Below the pieces are notes generated by a model, which searched no databases, was not told the origin of the DNA, and worked only from the letters and a program-made list of their open reading frames with translations. The translations under genes and the position numbers were made by a program. From an uncultured Gammaproteobacteria bacterium (GTDB lineage: Bacteria > Pseudomonadota > Gammaproteobacteria > Arenicellales > Poriferihabitantaceae), in NCBI GenBank assembly GCA_947259885.1, contig CAMYNW010000008.1, positions 87,094 to 151,093 on the forward strand: a DNA stretch of 64,000 nt, written 5' to 3'. The first letter of the stretch is position 1. Every line of letters starts with the position of its first letter. This document shows, piece by piece, positions 45,888-55,694 of this stretch.

Positions 45888-48065
45888 TTAAGCCTGCAAG
45901 GTCGTAGCCAGCGGGATTGATACCGTTACCGCAACGCCCTTCGCATCGCGACGATTCTCTGCCCAAGCGCTACCGTGGTGATATTCCGAGATTAATCGAA
46001 CCACGAATAATCCAAGGCCAAGATGCGATTGCTTGGCGTTAGTCTTGCCATACGAAACCATGGGATCAAACAGCCTTTCGCGAATGCTTTTCGGTATTAG
46101 CGGGCCTTCATTGAGGACCACTACTTCACCGCGGCCTGACCTTTCTCTGACGCGCACAATTATGCCTTTACCGAGAGGGCTGAACTGAACCGCATTATCA
46201 ATCAATTTATCCAGCATCTGGGCAAGGTGGTCTGGACTGCCATCTATCCAAAGTGGGCGGGACTCGACCTGCAGATGAAACACGTAGTCCGGGTAACTGG
46301 TGTAATAGCCATCCACCACCTCAGATACTAAAGAAGCGAGATCGATGCGCTCTCTGATTTCGTCACGCATCGCCTCTTCCAGATTGGCAGCTTCCGTTAG
46401 CGCGGTCAGAATAGCGCGGAGTCTGTTGATTCCGTTTTGAGCGCGTTGCATGTGCTTGTTCTGGGCGGCCCCGGGTAGATCTCCTTCGAGAATCTCGAGT
46501 GAAGAGCTCACTACGTTGAGCGGATTGTTCATTTCGTGTGCCAGGGTGTCCGGCATGCCTTCAAGGTATCGCGTGTATCCTGAAAGTCGCGTCAGCATGC
46601 TGGTGATGCTGCGGCCCAGATCGCCAAGTTCATCCTTGGGATAGGTTCGGGTCGGTATGCGGTCTTCGAGCACCCTTCCTTCGGCGGTGATCGCTTGCTC
46701 AGTGGTCTGATATAACCTTCTGATGCGTGCGGTGAGCCGCCATGCAAAAACCAACAATGCAAATAGTACAAACGCAAAAACCAGAATGGTCACTAGAGTG
46801 AGGCTACGCAGCAGGAAATACTGCTGCGCAAGAATGGCGTTGCTGCTTTGTTCGACTATGACTGCCCCAACCACGCTACCTTCCGACTGGATTGGATAGC
46901 CGGCCACGACTATCTGTGCTTTCTGATCTAAAGATGGTCTTGCCTGAACCATCGGCTCACCTTTAAGAATTCGAGCGAATATCTTATCGGGTCGTGAAGT
47001 GACATCTTTGGGAACATCCACGAATTGTTCAGAAGGACGGCTCAACACTGTCGCAAAGAATGCTTCTGCTTTTCTAAAGGTGCGCGCAAAAATGGAAGCA
47101 TTAGTGTTATCTGGCTCAGGCTGTTCGCCAGGGTCGGCCAACCCGCCCACCACCGCTCGCACTCGTTGCTCGCTGTCTAGTATCCAGATTCTCGATTGTG
47201 GGCGGTCTAGGCCCTTAAGTATTTTTGTCAATTCTGGTGAGTTGAGTAAAATTTGACCCGGTTCACTGTCTTCCCGTTGCGGCGAAGTAGAAAGCGTAGC
47301 CTCAACTTCCGGATTTACCGGGTCGTCAATGTCTACCGCAAAATACCCAAGCCGAGACCGGGTGCCGACTACATTTCGTGGAACCCTCAGTTCTACACGA
47401 TACCCCCAATCGGTCTCGGCCATCTCTGCGACGAAGGTGGTAATAGCTTCACCTTTAATTGGTAGTTTCCAGTTTCGATCAACCAGGTAGATACTCATTC
47501 GCCCCGGTGAGCGCGCGACCATTAAGTAATGGCGTAGTTCGCCATTTGGAAGTTGAAGCAGTATCCGGATTTGATCACTCTTATCCAGCTGCAGTCGGTT
47601 CAGATCGCGATAAACTATATGGTCGTCGTTGATCTCAAACAGCACATACAGGTCATCTTCATGATACCCAATGACATTGTTTAGCGAGAAGTCATCCGGA
47701 TTATCATCCGCTTCACAGCTGAACTGGGTAGCGCCGACGTAGTAACTGCTCCGGTCTATGATCGATTCCCAGTCGTTGATTTGCCCGTCCAACTGTATGG
47801 GATTGGGTAACTCGTGAGCATAAAGATCGTTCTTATCTCCAAGAAGCTCTTGTACGCCGGTAGTCGGATTGAACAATTCTGACCGATCATTCAGAACGGT
47901 CGCAATACCATTTGCTGCAAGTAACTGGGCATCCTGCTGTCCACGCAGGAGGAACAGCTGCATTTCCTGCACATAGTGATAACCCATCCACGGTATGACT
48001 AGCAGGGATAACGCGATCCAGATCAGCTTGGTCTTTATACTGAGTGCGCGGAGGGTCTTGAACAT
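45888..48065 (-). CDS. Transmembrane sensor histidine kinase with CBM9-like input domain, sortase-system type
   Basis: This is a 725-residue kinase: first membrane helix at about 11-30, a periplasmic CBM9-like sugar-binding-type domain (from PIQLDGQINDWE near 90 to about 250), a second helix at about 421-443, then the catalytic core. The phospho-acceptor is His510 in LAHEMNNPLNVVSSS, with N box KLIDNAVQFSPLG and G box LGLGLFVVRLI. The arrangement and partner resemble the histidine kinase (TIGR03785) of the proteobacterial dedicated sortase system, in which kinase and regulator accompany a sortase and LPXTG-like target. Neither is in this window. It is encoded just downstream of the regulator. 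Confidence 0.82.
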   Translation of the reverse strand: MFKTLRALSIKTKLIWIALSLLVIPWMGYHYVQEMQLFLLRGQQDAQLLAANGIATVLNDRSELFNPTTGVQELLGDKNDLYAHELPNPIQLDGQINDWESIIDRSSYYVGATQFSCEADDNPDDFSLNNVIGYHEDDLYVLFEINDDHIVYRDLNRLQLDKSDQIRILLQLPNGELRHYLMVARSPGRMSIYLVDRNWKLPIKGEAITTFVAEMAETDWGYRVELRVPRNVVGTRSRLGYFAVDIDDPVNPEVEATLSTSPQREDSEPGQILLNSPELTKILKGLDRPQSRIWILDSEQRVRAVVGGLADPGEQPEPDNTNASIFARTFRKAEAFFATVLSRPSEQFVDVPKDVTSRPDKIFARILKGEPMVQARPSLDQKAQIVVAGYPIQSEGSVVGAVIVEQSSNAILAQQYFLLRSLTLVTILVFAFVLFALLVFAWRLTARIRRLYQTTEQAITAEGRVLEDRIPTRTYPKDELGDLGRSITSMLTRLSGYTRYLEGMPDTLAHEMNNPLNVVSSSLEILEGDLPGAAQNKHMQRAQNGINRLRAILTALTEAANLEEAMRDEIRERIDLASLVSEVVDGYYTSYPDYVFHLQVESRPLWIDGSPDHLAQMLDKLIDNAVQFSPLGKGIIVRVRERSGRGEVVVLNEGPLIPKSIRERLFDPMVSYGKTNAKQSHLGLGLFVVRLISEYHHGSAWAENRRDAKGVAVTVSIPLATTLQA

Positions 48066-48098
48066 TGTCCAATTAATTGTCGAACCCGAGAAGAAAGT

Positions 48099-48794
48099 CT
48101 AATCTGCCTGCCAACGGTAACCCACGCCAAATACGGTCTGGATCAAGTTGAATTGCGGGTCCACTTCTTTAAATTTCTTCCGCACTCGACGCACGTAACC
48201 ATTAATAGTATTTTTTTCGACATAGCTTTGGCGCGTTGTCTGCATTAGCGCTTCGTATGTTTTGACATGACCAGGGTGCCTTGCCAGAGCTTCAATTAAC
48301 CAGAACTCCGTCAGTGTCAGATTAAGAATCTGGCCTTTCCAGGTTACCGACATGCTGCTTTGATCAAGTTCGAGATCACCAAGCACTAGTGCCGACGGTT
48401 GTTCAGAGTCAGTCTGAATGGCAGAAGCGATACGAAACAATGAAGACACCCTGACTGCAAGGAACTGAAGGTTTACTGGTTTGGTGATGTAGTCCCAGGC
48501 ATCCAGGCGCAGTCCGGATACACGGTCAATATCACTGTCTCTGGCAGTGAGAAAGATAATTGGTAATTTCGGGCTTTGTCGCCTCAGCTCACGGCATAAA
48601 TCAAAACCCCCGTCTATATCGTCTTCCAGCATAATATCGAGGATTGCCAAGTCCGGCAAAGAACGGCGGAAACCCGCCATGGCGTCTGGCCGATTGCCAT
48701 AGAGTTGAATCGTATACCCCTGGGATTTAAGCGCGTCGGCGTAATTCTCCCTCTGGTCGGCGTCGTCTTCGACAATTGCAATGGTTCTAGACAT
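48099..48794 (-). CDS. OmpR-type response regulator, partner of the adjacent histidine kinase
   Basis: The protein is 231 residues. The receiver domain (1-120) has acidic DD at 10-11, phospho-acceptor Asp53 in LAILDIMLEDD and Lys105 in DYITKPVNL. The C-terminal winged helix (about 130-231) has LTLTEFWLIEALARHPG and VRRVRKKFKEVDPQF. The start KxxIAIVEDDADQRENYADAL resembles the regulator of the dedicated sortase system (TIGR03787-like), consistent with the kinase. It precedes the kinase by about 30 bp on the same strand, so both are one operon. DNA targets are unknown. Confidence 0.85.
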   Translation of the reverse strand: MSRTIAIVEDDADQRENYADALKSQGYTIQLYGNRPDAMAGFRRSLPDLAILDIMLEDDIDGGFDLCRELRRQSPKLPIIFLTARDSDIDRVSGLRLDAWDYITKPVNLQFLAVRVSSLFRIASAIQTDSEQPSALVLGDLELDQSSMSVTWKGQILNLTLTEFWLIEALARHPGHVKTYEALMQTTRQSYVEKNTINGYVRRVRKKFKEVDPQFNLIQTVFGVGYRWQAD

Positions 48795-49007
48795 GTTGAA
48801 GCGGTATTAATGGTGCTAGTTCGGTGCGAAAGTATACCGGATGCGACAGTCCCGTTGAGAGCGACTTCGAACTGTCATGAAAAAGCCATGATTTGAAATA
48901 AAATCAGCGAACATCTGGAGATGATACAAAGTTGCTAAACGCTATCAAGTGTCTCCCGTAGTAAACGTTCTAATCGAGTATACTGCAGTAGCCTGGTGCC
49001 GGACTAT

Positions 49008-49353
49008 GTGCTGGAGATTGCAGCAGGTTTCATCAAACTGAAGCCGGGATCGCATGAAACAGTGGATGCCTGGCGCGACACGCTACAAAAAACAAAAAAA
49101 AGAGGCGCTCGCGACACTAATTGATGGAGGAGTGAAAGTTGAAAGCTGGTGTGCAATAAAAATTGATGGGCAGAATTACCTGTTGCGGTACATGCGGGCA
49201 CTATCGCTTGATCAAGCGTGGAAAGTTGCTTCAAATTCCCAACATGAAATAGAAGCGTACCACTTTGAAACAATGGCTGCGGTTACGGCAGATGATGGAA
49301 ATATTGAAGCGAAACCGGTTCTTGATATGATCCCAGATGAAAATTTGTTCTGA
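49008..49353 (+). pseudogene. DUF6176-like gene with a frameshift in an A8 tract
   Basis: From a GTG at 49008, one frame encodes VLEIAAGFIKLKPGSHETVD and then AWRDTLQKTKK, which matches the N-terminal half of DUF6176-type proteins. The rest (EALATLIDGGVKVESW to the end) is in the +1 frame and matches the second half. The break lies in AAAAAAAA at 49094-49101; removing one A restores one reading frame of about 114 codons. The frame starting at ATG 49054 has the C-terminal half only. Causes could be true decay, RNA-polymerase slippage on the A run, or an assembly error. Confidence 0.75.
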
Positions 49354-49729
49354 CGTTAATCTGATTCCGCGCACGCATCCAGCACTAGCCGAAAGCCGTC
49401 ACTTTTGAGTCATACGAATGCTAAAGGACTGCTTGTTATTATTATAATGGTGTGTATGAATAGGCTGGTGCATGCCTGATAGACTTCATGGAGCGTGTAT
49501 GTACTTTAGTCCGCGCCCAGCGATACGGATGAGCGTTGCCGGACCTATTTTGAAGGCGAATCAAAGTTATTTTCAATGTCCCCGAGATGTATTCCAATCT
49601 CGCACTATAGTGGAAACAGTCGGCGATTAAAGTGGTTTCAGAACTACCATAAAAATACCATTATTTCTCCTTATTAGGGCCACTGCTGCTTGGTGTAATG
49701 AACTGGCAAAACCCTAAGGAAAAATAGTG
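49354..49729. other. 376-bp region with no recognisable gene
   Basis: I see no coding sequence here. A TATAAT at about 49443-49448 could be a -10 element, but no convincing -35 lies upstream. The stretch ends with an AAGGA ribosome-binding site for the small ORF at 49730. Otherwise I cannot assign a role. Confidence 0.5.
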
Positions 49730-49903
49730 ATGACCCAGAAAGTGTTTATTCCGGTTACAGACGAAATGCTGTACGACCACCCGGAACTAATCACAGCGCC
49801 GCTTCGGCCTTTCCGGATCGATGACCCCTGTTATCATTGGCTGGCAGTGGAGATCGAGCCAGTCGAGGAACCAGAAATCGAGCGCTGTAGAGACGCGGCT
49901 TGA
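49730..49903 (+). CDS. Small 57-residue protein
   Basis: An ATG with AAGGA ten bases upstream starts MTQKVFIPVTDEMLYDHPEL and continues as ITAPLRPFRIDDPCYHWLAV to a TGA at 49901. The composition and the DHPE...PLRPF...HWL pattern look like a small conserved protein; I recall similar short proteins in gammaproteobacteria, but cannot name a family. It is convergent with uvrD, 22 bp between stops. No hydrophobic segment or metal motif is seen. Confidence 0.6.
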   Translation: MTQKVFIPVTDEMLYDHPELITAPLRPFRIDDPCYHWLAVEIEPVEEPEIERCRDAA

Positions 49904-49925
49904 GCCGCGAACTGACGAGCGCCAT

Positions 49926-52085
49926 TCAGATCATTTCCAGCCTGGCATAGGCAGGAATGATCCATTTCGTACCGACTTCTCTGAAGTGAATTTGCACCCG
50001 GGTGTGCTCGCCCTGACCTTCCAGGGTAACTACCATACCTTCTCCAAATTTTTCATGCCGCACCTGTTTCCCAGGTTGAAGCTCGTTTGAATTCTTTTCT
50101 TCATTCCTTAAGCCTCCTCTTTGCAGTGGACGGCTGATAGCGCTAGAGCGAATTTCTTCAATGTTCACCGTCGGAACTTCAGTGAGAAAGCGGGATCCCT
50201 GGGTGTAGTGGTCCTTGCCGTAGAGTCGACGGATCTCTGCATAACATAGGTACAGCTGCTCCATAGCTCGCGTCATTCCGACGTAACACAGACGCCTTTC
50301 TTCCTCTAGGCGTCCAGATTCTTCTAAAGAGCGTTGGTGAGGAAACAAACCTTCTTCCATGCCACATAGAAACACCAGGGGAAATTCGAGACCCTTGGCT
50401 GAATGCAGACTCATCAGCTGCACGCAGTCCTCCCATTCTTCCGCCTGTCCTTCGCCCGCTTCGAGCGCTGCGTTAGCGAGGAACAGCGACAACATATCAA
50501 GTTCATTGTCGTCGGTCTCGGCGGGAACAAAATTCCGTGCTGCACTAACGAGTTCCTCCAGATTTTCAACCCGACCTTGAGCCCGCTCAGATTTCTCTTT
50601 GCGATAGTGTTCAAGTAAACCACTGGTGTTGAGCACATGATCTGTAAGATCTTCGAGACTGTTGTCTTCGGTTTGGGCTGTCATCTCGCTGATTAGCTTT
50701 AAGAAAACTCCAACGGCTCCGGCAGCCCGTGCGGGCAACAGCTCTTGGCGAACAACATCAGCTGCGGCTTGCCACATCGATACTTGTTGGGTGCGAGAGT
50801 ATTCTCTTATCTTCTCTAAGGTGCGATTGCCAATACCTCGAGGCGGCAGGTTTACGATTCGCTCAAACGATGGGTCCGAATCGTGATTGCTAATCAGTCG
50901 CATATATCCAAGAGCGTCCTTGATTTCCGCGCGTTCAAAAAAGCGAAGACCGCCATATACCCGATAGGGCATGGCGGCAGAAAGCAATTGTTCTTCGAAC
51001 ACCCGGGATTGGGCATTAGAGCGATAAAGAATCGCCACACTGTCACGCCGATTGCCCTGCGCGACCCAGGATTCAATAGTACCTACCACAAACTGGGCTT
51101 CGTCTATTTCATTACTGGCACCATAGAGCCGAATTAAATTTCCGTCTGCTGCTTCGGTCCAGAGCTCTTTGCCCATACGATCTTCGTTGCGCGCAATGAC
51201 TGCATTTGCAGCGGCCAGAATATGTCCACTGGAGCGGTAATTTTGTTCCAGCCGGACGATTTTCGCGCCCGGATAGTCTTTTTCAAAAGTGAGCAGATTT
51301 TCAACCCGGGCACCACGCCAGCCGTAGATAGACTGATCATCATCGCCGACTGCAAACAGGTTCTTACTGCTGGCGCTCAACAGCCGCAGCCACTGGTACT
51401 GAATAGTATTGGTGTCTTGAAATTCATCCACCAATACATGCCGAAATCGCTTCTGCCATGTTTCTCTAATGGTCTGATTGTTCTTGAACAGTTCCAGGGT
51501 TCGCAACAGGATCTCAGCAAAATCAACAAGTCCAAGTCTTTGGCAGAATTCCTCATAGCTGGCGTAGACGCGATACAGAGTTTGCTGATGGTAATCGTCG
51601 CTTGCGGGTAAGTGGTGGGCCCGGCGCGCTTCTTCCTTATGCTGGTTGATCATCCACTGGAGCTGTCTCGGTGGCCAGTATGCTTCGTCAAGATCCAGCT
51701 CTCCCAGAATCCGTCGTATCAAACGGTATTGATCGTCACTATCAATAATCTCGAAGGTTTCTGGCAATCCAGCTTCCTGATAATGCATACGTAACAGTCG
51801 ATGGCAGATTCCATGAAATGTGCCCATCCACATGCCGCCGGTTGGAAAATTAAGCAGTTCTTCTATGCGCCCCCTCATTTCTCTGGATGCTTTGTTGGTA
51901 AAAGTAACCGCAAGAATCTGAAGAGGAGAAATGCCTTCAGCCTGGACCAGCCAGCCGATACGGTGGGTGAGCACACGGGTTTTACCGCTTCCAGCCCCGG
52001 CGAGCACCAGTACAGGGCCGGGTGGTGTGGTCACAGCTTGGCGTTGAGCATCGTTGAGGGGGTCAAGAATATGAGAAACATCCAT
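49926..52085 (-). CDS. uvrD: DNA helicase II (UvrD)
   Basis: This 719-residue SF1A 3'-5' helicase acts in nucleotide excision and mismatch repair. Motifs: Q motif LNDAQRQAVTTPPGP, Walker A LAGAGSGKTRVL, Ia AVTFTNKASREM, Walker B VLVDEFQDTN, III AVGDDDQSIYGWRGA, IV EQNYRS, V LMSLHSAKGLEFPLVFL, VI CYVGMTRAMEQLYL. A C-terminal tudor-like domain (KQVRHEKFGEGMVVTLEGQG) favours UvrD over Rep. Length matches E. coli UvrD (720). Confidence 0.96.
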   Translation of the reverse strand: MDVSHILDPLNDAQRQAVTTPPGPVLVLAGAGSGKTRVLTHRIGWLVQAEGISPLQILAVTFTNKASREMRGRIEELLNFPTGGMWMGTFHGICHRLLRMHYQEAGLPETFEIIDSDDQYRLIRRILGELDLDEAYWPPRQLQWMINQHKEEARRAHHLPASDDYHQQTLYRVYASYEEFCQRLGLVDFAEILLRTLELFKNNQTIRETWQKRFRHVLVDEFQDTNTIQYQWLRLLSASSKNLFAVGDDDQSIYGWRGARVENLLTFEKDYPGAKIVRLEQNYRSSGHILAAANAVIARNEDRMGKELWTEAADGNLIRLYGASNEIDEAQFVVGTIESWVAQGNRRDSVAILYRSNAQSRVFEEQLLSAAMPYRVYGGLRFFERAEIKDALGYMRLISNHDSDPSFERIVNLPPRGIGNRTLEKIREYSRTQQVSMWQAAADVVRQELLPARAAGAVGVFLKLISEMTAQTEDNSLEDLTDHVLNTSGLLEHYRKEKSERAQGRVENLEELVSAARNFVPAETDDNELDMLSLFLANAALEAGEGQAEEWEDCVQLMSLHSAKGLEFPLVFLCGMEEGLFPHQRSLEESGRLEEERRLCYVGMTRAMEQLYLCYAEIRRLYGKDHYTQGSRFLTEVPTVNIEEIRSSAISRPLQRGGLRNEEKNSNELQPGKQVRHEKFGEGMVVTLEGQGEHTRVQIHFREVGTKWIIPAYARLEMI

Positions 52086-52303
52086 GGCGGTATTCTACTC
52101 AATCCGGCATGATCACTTAAGGAATTTGTTAAAGGAAACTACCCTGACCTCTGGTATAGTTTAAAAAAGCGATCTGGTTCTACTGTACCGAGCCGTATGC
52201 AGAGTAATGTTCATTGTTAGATAAATACGCTGGGTTCCCGGACCGCGACTACCAACATAATGCAGTAATTTGATTTGCTGCCACCATACTTCTGGAGACG
52301 ATC

Positions 52304-53686
52304 ATGAATAAACCCGTTACCGGACTCGAAAGCGCCAAAATCATCAGCGAAGACAAAGCGCACGTTTGGCACCACCTGAGCCAGCACAAACCCCTTGAAA
52401 CTACTGATCCAATGGTGATTGTGGAAGGCAAGGGTTTGCGGGTAATCGACATCAATGGCCGAGAATACCTTGATGCGGTTTCTGGCGGGGTATGGACGGT
52501 TAACGTGGGGTACGGGCGAGAGTCTATTGCTGATGCCGTTAGGGACCAGCTTGCAAAAATGTGTTACTTCGCGAACTCCGCTGGCTCTATTCCTGGGGCG
52601 TTGTTTGCTGAGAAATTAATCGACAAGATGCCCGGTCTCAGCAGAGTGTACTATTCTAATTCTGGTTCCGAAGCCAACGAAAAAGGTTACAAACTGGTTC
52701 GTCAGCTGGCAGCAATGAAAAACAATGGCGAGAAGCATAAAATCCTGTATCGTGATCGTGACTATCATGGCACCACGATCACTGCTTTGAGCAGCACGGG
52801 TCAGCTTCAAAGAAAGGATCAATACGGCCCGTTCACCCCGGGGTTTATTGAGGTGCCGCATTGTCTTGCCTACCATTCTCCAAACGGCGATGACCCGGAT
52901 TTCGGTGTCAAGAGTGCCCGGGAGATCGAAAAAGTTATTCTTCACGAAGGCCCCGATACCGTTGGTTCAATTATTCTCGAGCCAATTACCGCAGGTGGCG
53001 GTGTGATTCCACCTCCTGAAGGCTATTTCGATACAGTGCAGGAAATCTGTAAAAAATATGGGGTGTTATTACACATTGACGAAGTTGTCTGCGGGATGGG
53101 TCGCACAGGTAAGTGGTTTGGTTACCAGCACTACGGTGTGAAACCGGATATTGTAACCATGGCAAAAGGAGTCGCTAGCGGCTATGCGGCAATTTCTGTT
53201 ACTGCGACCACTGAGGATTTGTTCAGTGAATTTCTGGCTGAACCTTCCGATAAATTACATTACTTCAGGGATATCAGCACCTTTGGCGGATGTGCCGGCG
53301 GTCCGGCCGCCGCATTGGAGAATATGCGGATAATTGAAGATGAAAACCTGCTCGATAACGTGGTTCGAATGGGTGATTATTTAATGGATTGTTTGCATGA
53401 GTTAAAAGAGAAACACAGCATGATTGGTGATGTGCGAGGCAAGGGATTGTTTGTTGGGGCAGAGCTAGTTAAAGACAGACAAACACGTGAGCCTGTTGAT
53501 GAGTCTGTTGCGGCCAGTGTTGCTGCTCACTGTTTGAAACAAGGTGTAATGATTGGACGCACCAATCGGAGTTTTACAAAATACAACAATACACTTTGCC
53601 TTAGCCCTGCACTGATCTGTACCAAAGACGATATCGATGAGATCGTTACTGCTATAGACAACGGCTTGGCGGCACAGGCGGGATAA
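52304..53686 (+). CDS. tpa: Taurine-pyruvate aminotransferase
   Basis: This 460-residue class-III PLP transaminase has YLDAVSGGVWTVNVGYGRESIA, FANSAGSIPGALFAEKL, YYSNSGSEANEKGYKL, YRDRDYHGTTITALSSTG, ILEPITAGGGVIPPPEGYF, and MAKGVASGYA with the PLP lysine. The pattern is that of Tpa, which deaminates taurine to sulfoacetaldehyde with pyruvate as acceptor. No xsc (sulfoacetaldehyde acetyltransferase) or tauABC gene adjoins. Other omega-amino-acid substrates are possible. The gene stands alone, with about 190 bp upstream. Confidence 0.85.
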   Translation: MNKPVTGLESAKIISEDKAHVWHHLSQHKPLETTDPMVIVEGKGLRVIDINGREYLDAVSGGVWTVNVGYGRESIADAVRDQLAKMCYFANSAGSIPGALFAEKLIDKMPGLSRVYYSNSGSEANEKGYKLVRQLAAMKNNGEKHKILYRDRDYHGTTITALSSTGQLQRKDQYGPFTPGFIEVPHCLAYHSPNGDDPDFGVKSAREIEKVILHEGPDTVGSIILEPITAGGGVIPPPEGYFDTVQEICKKYGVLLHIDEVVCGMGRTGKWFGYQHYGVKPDIVTMAKGVASGYAAISVTATTEDLFSEFLAEPSDKLHYFRDISTFGGCAGGPAAALENMRIIEDENLLDNVVRMGDYLMDCLHELKEKHSMIGDVRGKGLFVGAELVKDRQTREPVDESVAASVAAHCLKQGVMIGRTNRSFTKYNNTLCLSPALICTKDDIDEIVTAIDNGLAAQAG

Positions 53687-53763
53687 GTTTCCGCAGCGAG
53701 GTGCAGTGCTTCGGTGGGTGGAAGGCTGTCGGCAGGGAAATCTGGCGATAAACGGCTTAAGTG

Positions 53764-54612
53764 CTATAGTTTGAAATAGTAGTCGGCCATGTGACGGCCG
53801 GAGAGGCGTTTTTGATACTTGTCGATATCGGAGACAATTTTCGCGACCCGATCCCGATCGCGATCCATCGCTGCTCTGCGTTTAGAAGATGCCAGCAAGC
53901 CGCCGGTGCGTATCCAGCGCAGGATTACACTCAGCTCTCGTTGATCAAACCAGAATCCGTGATCCTTACACTGATCGATAACGATGCCACTCCCTGGACC
54001 GTAGTTTCTGCGATGCATGATCACATCGCAGCTGGGACATTTGCGGTATAGATTTTGATCTCCACCTTGCGTTCGTGGCAGGCCAGCAGTTACTTTTCGA
54101 TGTTCCCGGGAGATACCGCTACTGGAGAGCTCTATCATTTTTCGTTCTAATGCAAGAAACGTTTCTGTATCGAGCCAGATGCCTGCGCACAATGTGCATT
54201 CGAGTGCGTTAAATTTAGAGGACTTGATTTTGCGAATGGACAGGACGCTCTTATTACGGCAGTGAGGGCATGCGCTCTGGGTTCGTTTTCCAACTTTGCC
54301 AACCACCACGATGGGTGTTGCACAATGGTGGCAGTACTTTGATTGATTGTTGATTCGGGTTAAGCACTCTGGGCAAACGGTCTGCAGGTCCTGCTCATGT
54401 AAGGTAAAATCTGCCCCGCAGAAACCACATTGCTGGTTATTTTGCACCCGCACACCTCCACAAGCCGAACAGCGTACGACCGCCGCTTCATAAGAGCGAC
54501 GTTCGGGTAAAGTGATCAGTTGGCCGCAGATACAGTGGAACTTTTCCCCGGCAGCTCGACCAATAGTGTCGTATTGGCGTGTGCACTGATTGCAACTAAC
54601 GATTACGTGCAT
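53764..54612 (-). CDS. Multi-zinc-ribbon protein with TFIIB-like zinc-finger domains
   Basis: This 282-residue protein is rich in CxxC pairs: CNQC and CICG in the first 30 residues, CSACG and CGFCG near 50-70, CPEC and CHHC near 80-100, then CPHC and CTLCAGIWLDTETFLALE, and finally CPSCDVIMHRR with DQCKDHGFWFDQREL. The last two fit the short bacterial TFIIB-type zinc finger (C-P-x-C ... C-x-x-C-x-G-x-W-x-D). At least four zinc sites are predicted. The C-terminus is basic. Function is unknown. Confidence 0.8.
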   Translation of the reverse strand: MHVIVSCNQCTRQYDTIGRAAGEKFHCICGQLITLPERRSYEAAVVRCSACGGVRVQNNQQCGFCGADFTLHEQDLQTVCPECLTRINNQSKYCHHCATPIVVVGKVGKRTQSACPHCRNKSVLSIRKIKSSKFNALECTLCAGIWLDTETFLALERKMIELSSSGISREHRKVTAGLPRTQGGDQNLYRKCPSCDVIMHRRNYGPGSGIVIDQCKDHGFWFDQRELSVILRWIRTGGLLASSKRRAAMDRDRDRVAKIVSDIDKYQKRLSGRHMADYYFKL

Positions 54613-54856
54613 ACGTTTTATTTTCTGTTTTCAACAAACCTACTACTATCGATAACAATGTTAACACCAAATACTGAAACAGAAATCACGTGTCCATTAA
54701 GATGCGCACACTTAAATGATTTGGTGTCGAGTCTGTAACATGGGCGTGATGAACCAGAATCCAGAGAACAGGTAACGGAAGCCTTGTAACTAGGTATGAC
54801 TTGATTTTTTAGGGCTTCGGGCGCATTTGAGATAAAACCCGTTCTTCTCGCAGACG

Positions 54857-55555
54857 ATGGATACACGAACCTTTCTTGACGATCTTCTAGCATCTGGCAA
54901 AACCCTTGGTGAAAAGGGTAAGAACTATGCAGAAGAAAAACTGAATATACCGGAATCTGGACCGGAGAGGGAGGCTATGCTTTCCGGGTTGAGTAAGGGT
55001 GCATTGGCGGCAGGTGTGCTGGGACTTTTGCTGGGCACAAAAGGCGGGCGTATGGTTACCGGCAATGCAATCAAATTGGGGAGTCTGGCGGCGATCGGAG
55101 GTCTCGCTTACAAGACCTATCGCGACTGGCAGGCCAAGAAACAAAACACCACCTCTGACCAGATGTTGGCAATCAATCCCACCGAAGACAACAGTGACGA
55201 GCACAGTCGACTCATTCTCAAAGCGATGATTGGGGCGGCTAAGGCGGATGGGCATATCAATGAAAACGAAAAGATTAGTCTACAGAACTACATTGATGAA
55301 TTAGGCGAATCATCGGTCCTGAGCGATTTTGTTGAACAAGAACTGGCTAAGCCCTTGGACCCGGGAGATATCGCAAAACATGTCGACAATCAAGAAACTG
55401 CTGCGGAAGTTTACCTGGCCAGTTTGCTGATCATCGACCAGTCTAATTTTATGGCCAAGACCTACTTAGATGAACTTGCTAAAGCGTTAGCTCTACCCCC
55501 TGATCTGGTGGCAAATTTGAGCGCAGGGATGGAGCAAGAGATTCCATCTTTGTGA
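54857..55555 (+). CDS. DUF533 / TerB-like protein (YebE type)
   Basis: The protein is 232 residues. An N-terminal part with MDTRTFLDDLLASGK leads to a glycine-rich possible membrane segment (LAAGVLGLLLGTKGG and LAAIGGLAYKTYRDWQ), typical of YebE/DUF533 inner-membrane proteins. A C-terminal TerB-like helical domain spans about 115-232, starting LILKAMIGAAKADGHINENE with acidic metal-binding residues, and including VYLASLLIID. E. coli YebE belongs to the Cpx envelope-stress regulon; a stress role here is inference. Confidence 0.85.
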   Translation: MDTRTFLDDLLASGKTLGEKGKNYAEEKLNIPESGPEREAMLSGLSKGALAAGVLGLLLGTKGGRMVTGNAIKLGSLAAIGGLAYKTYRDWQAKKQNTTSDQMLAINPTEDNSDEHSRLILKAMIGAAKADGHINENEKISLQNYIDELGESSVLSDFVEQELAKPLDPGDIAKHVDNQETAAEVYLASLLIIDQSNFMAKTYLDELAKALALPPDLVANLSAGMEQEIPSL

Positions 55556-55694
55556 GCAGGCTGCCGCGCTATTGCTCTGGGACCTGCTCCAACTGACTGC
55601 GACTGGATCAAGCCTCTGAAGACCTTTTAATTCACCCCTTTATCCAAACCTAAGTCAGGACCTGATGGGCCAGTCGAATGTCTTGGCTCTGTGT

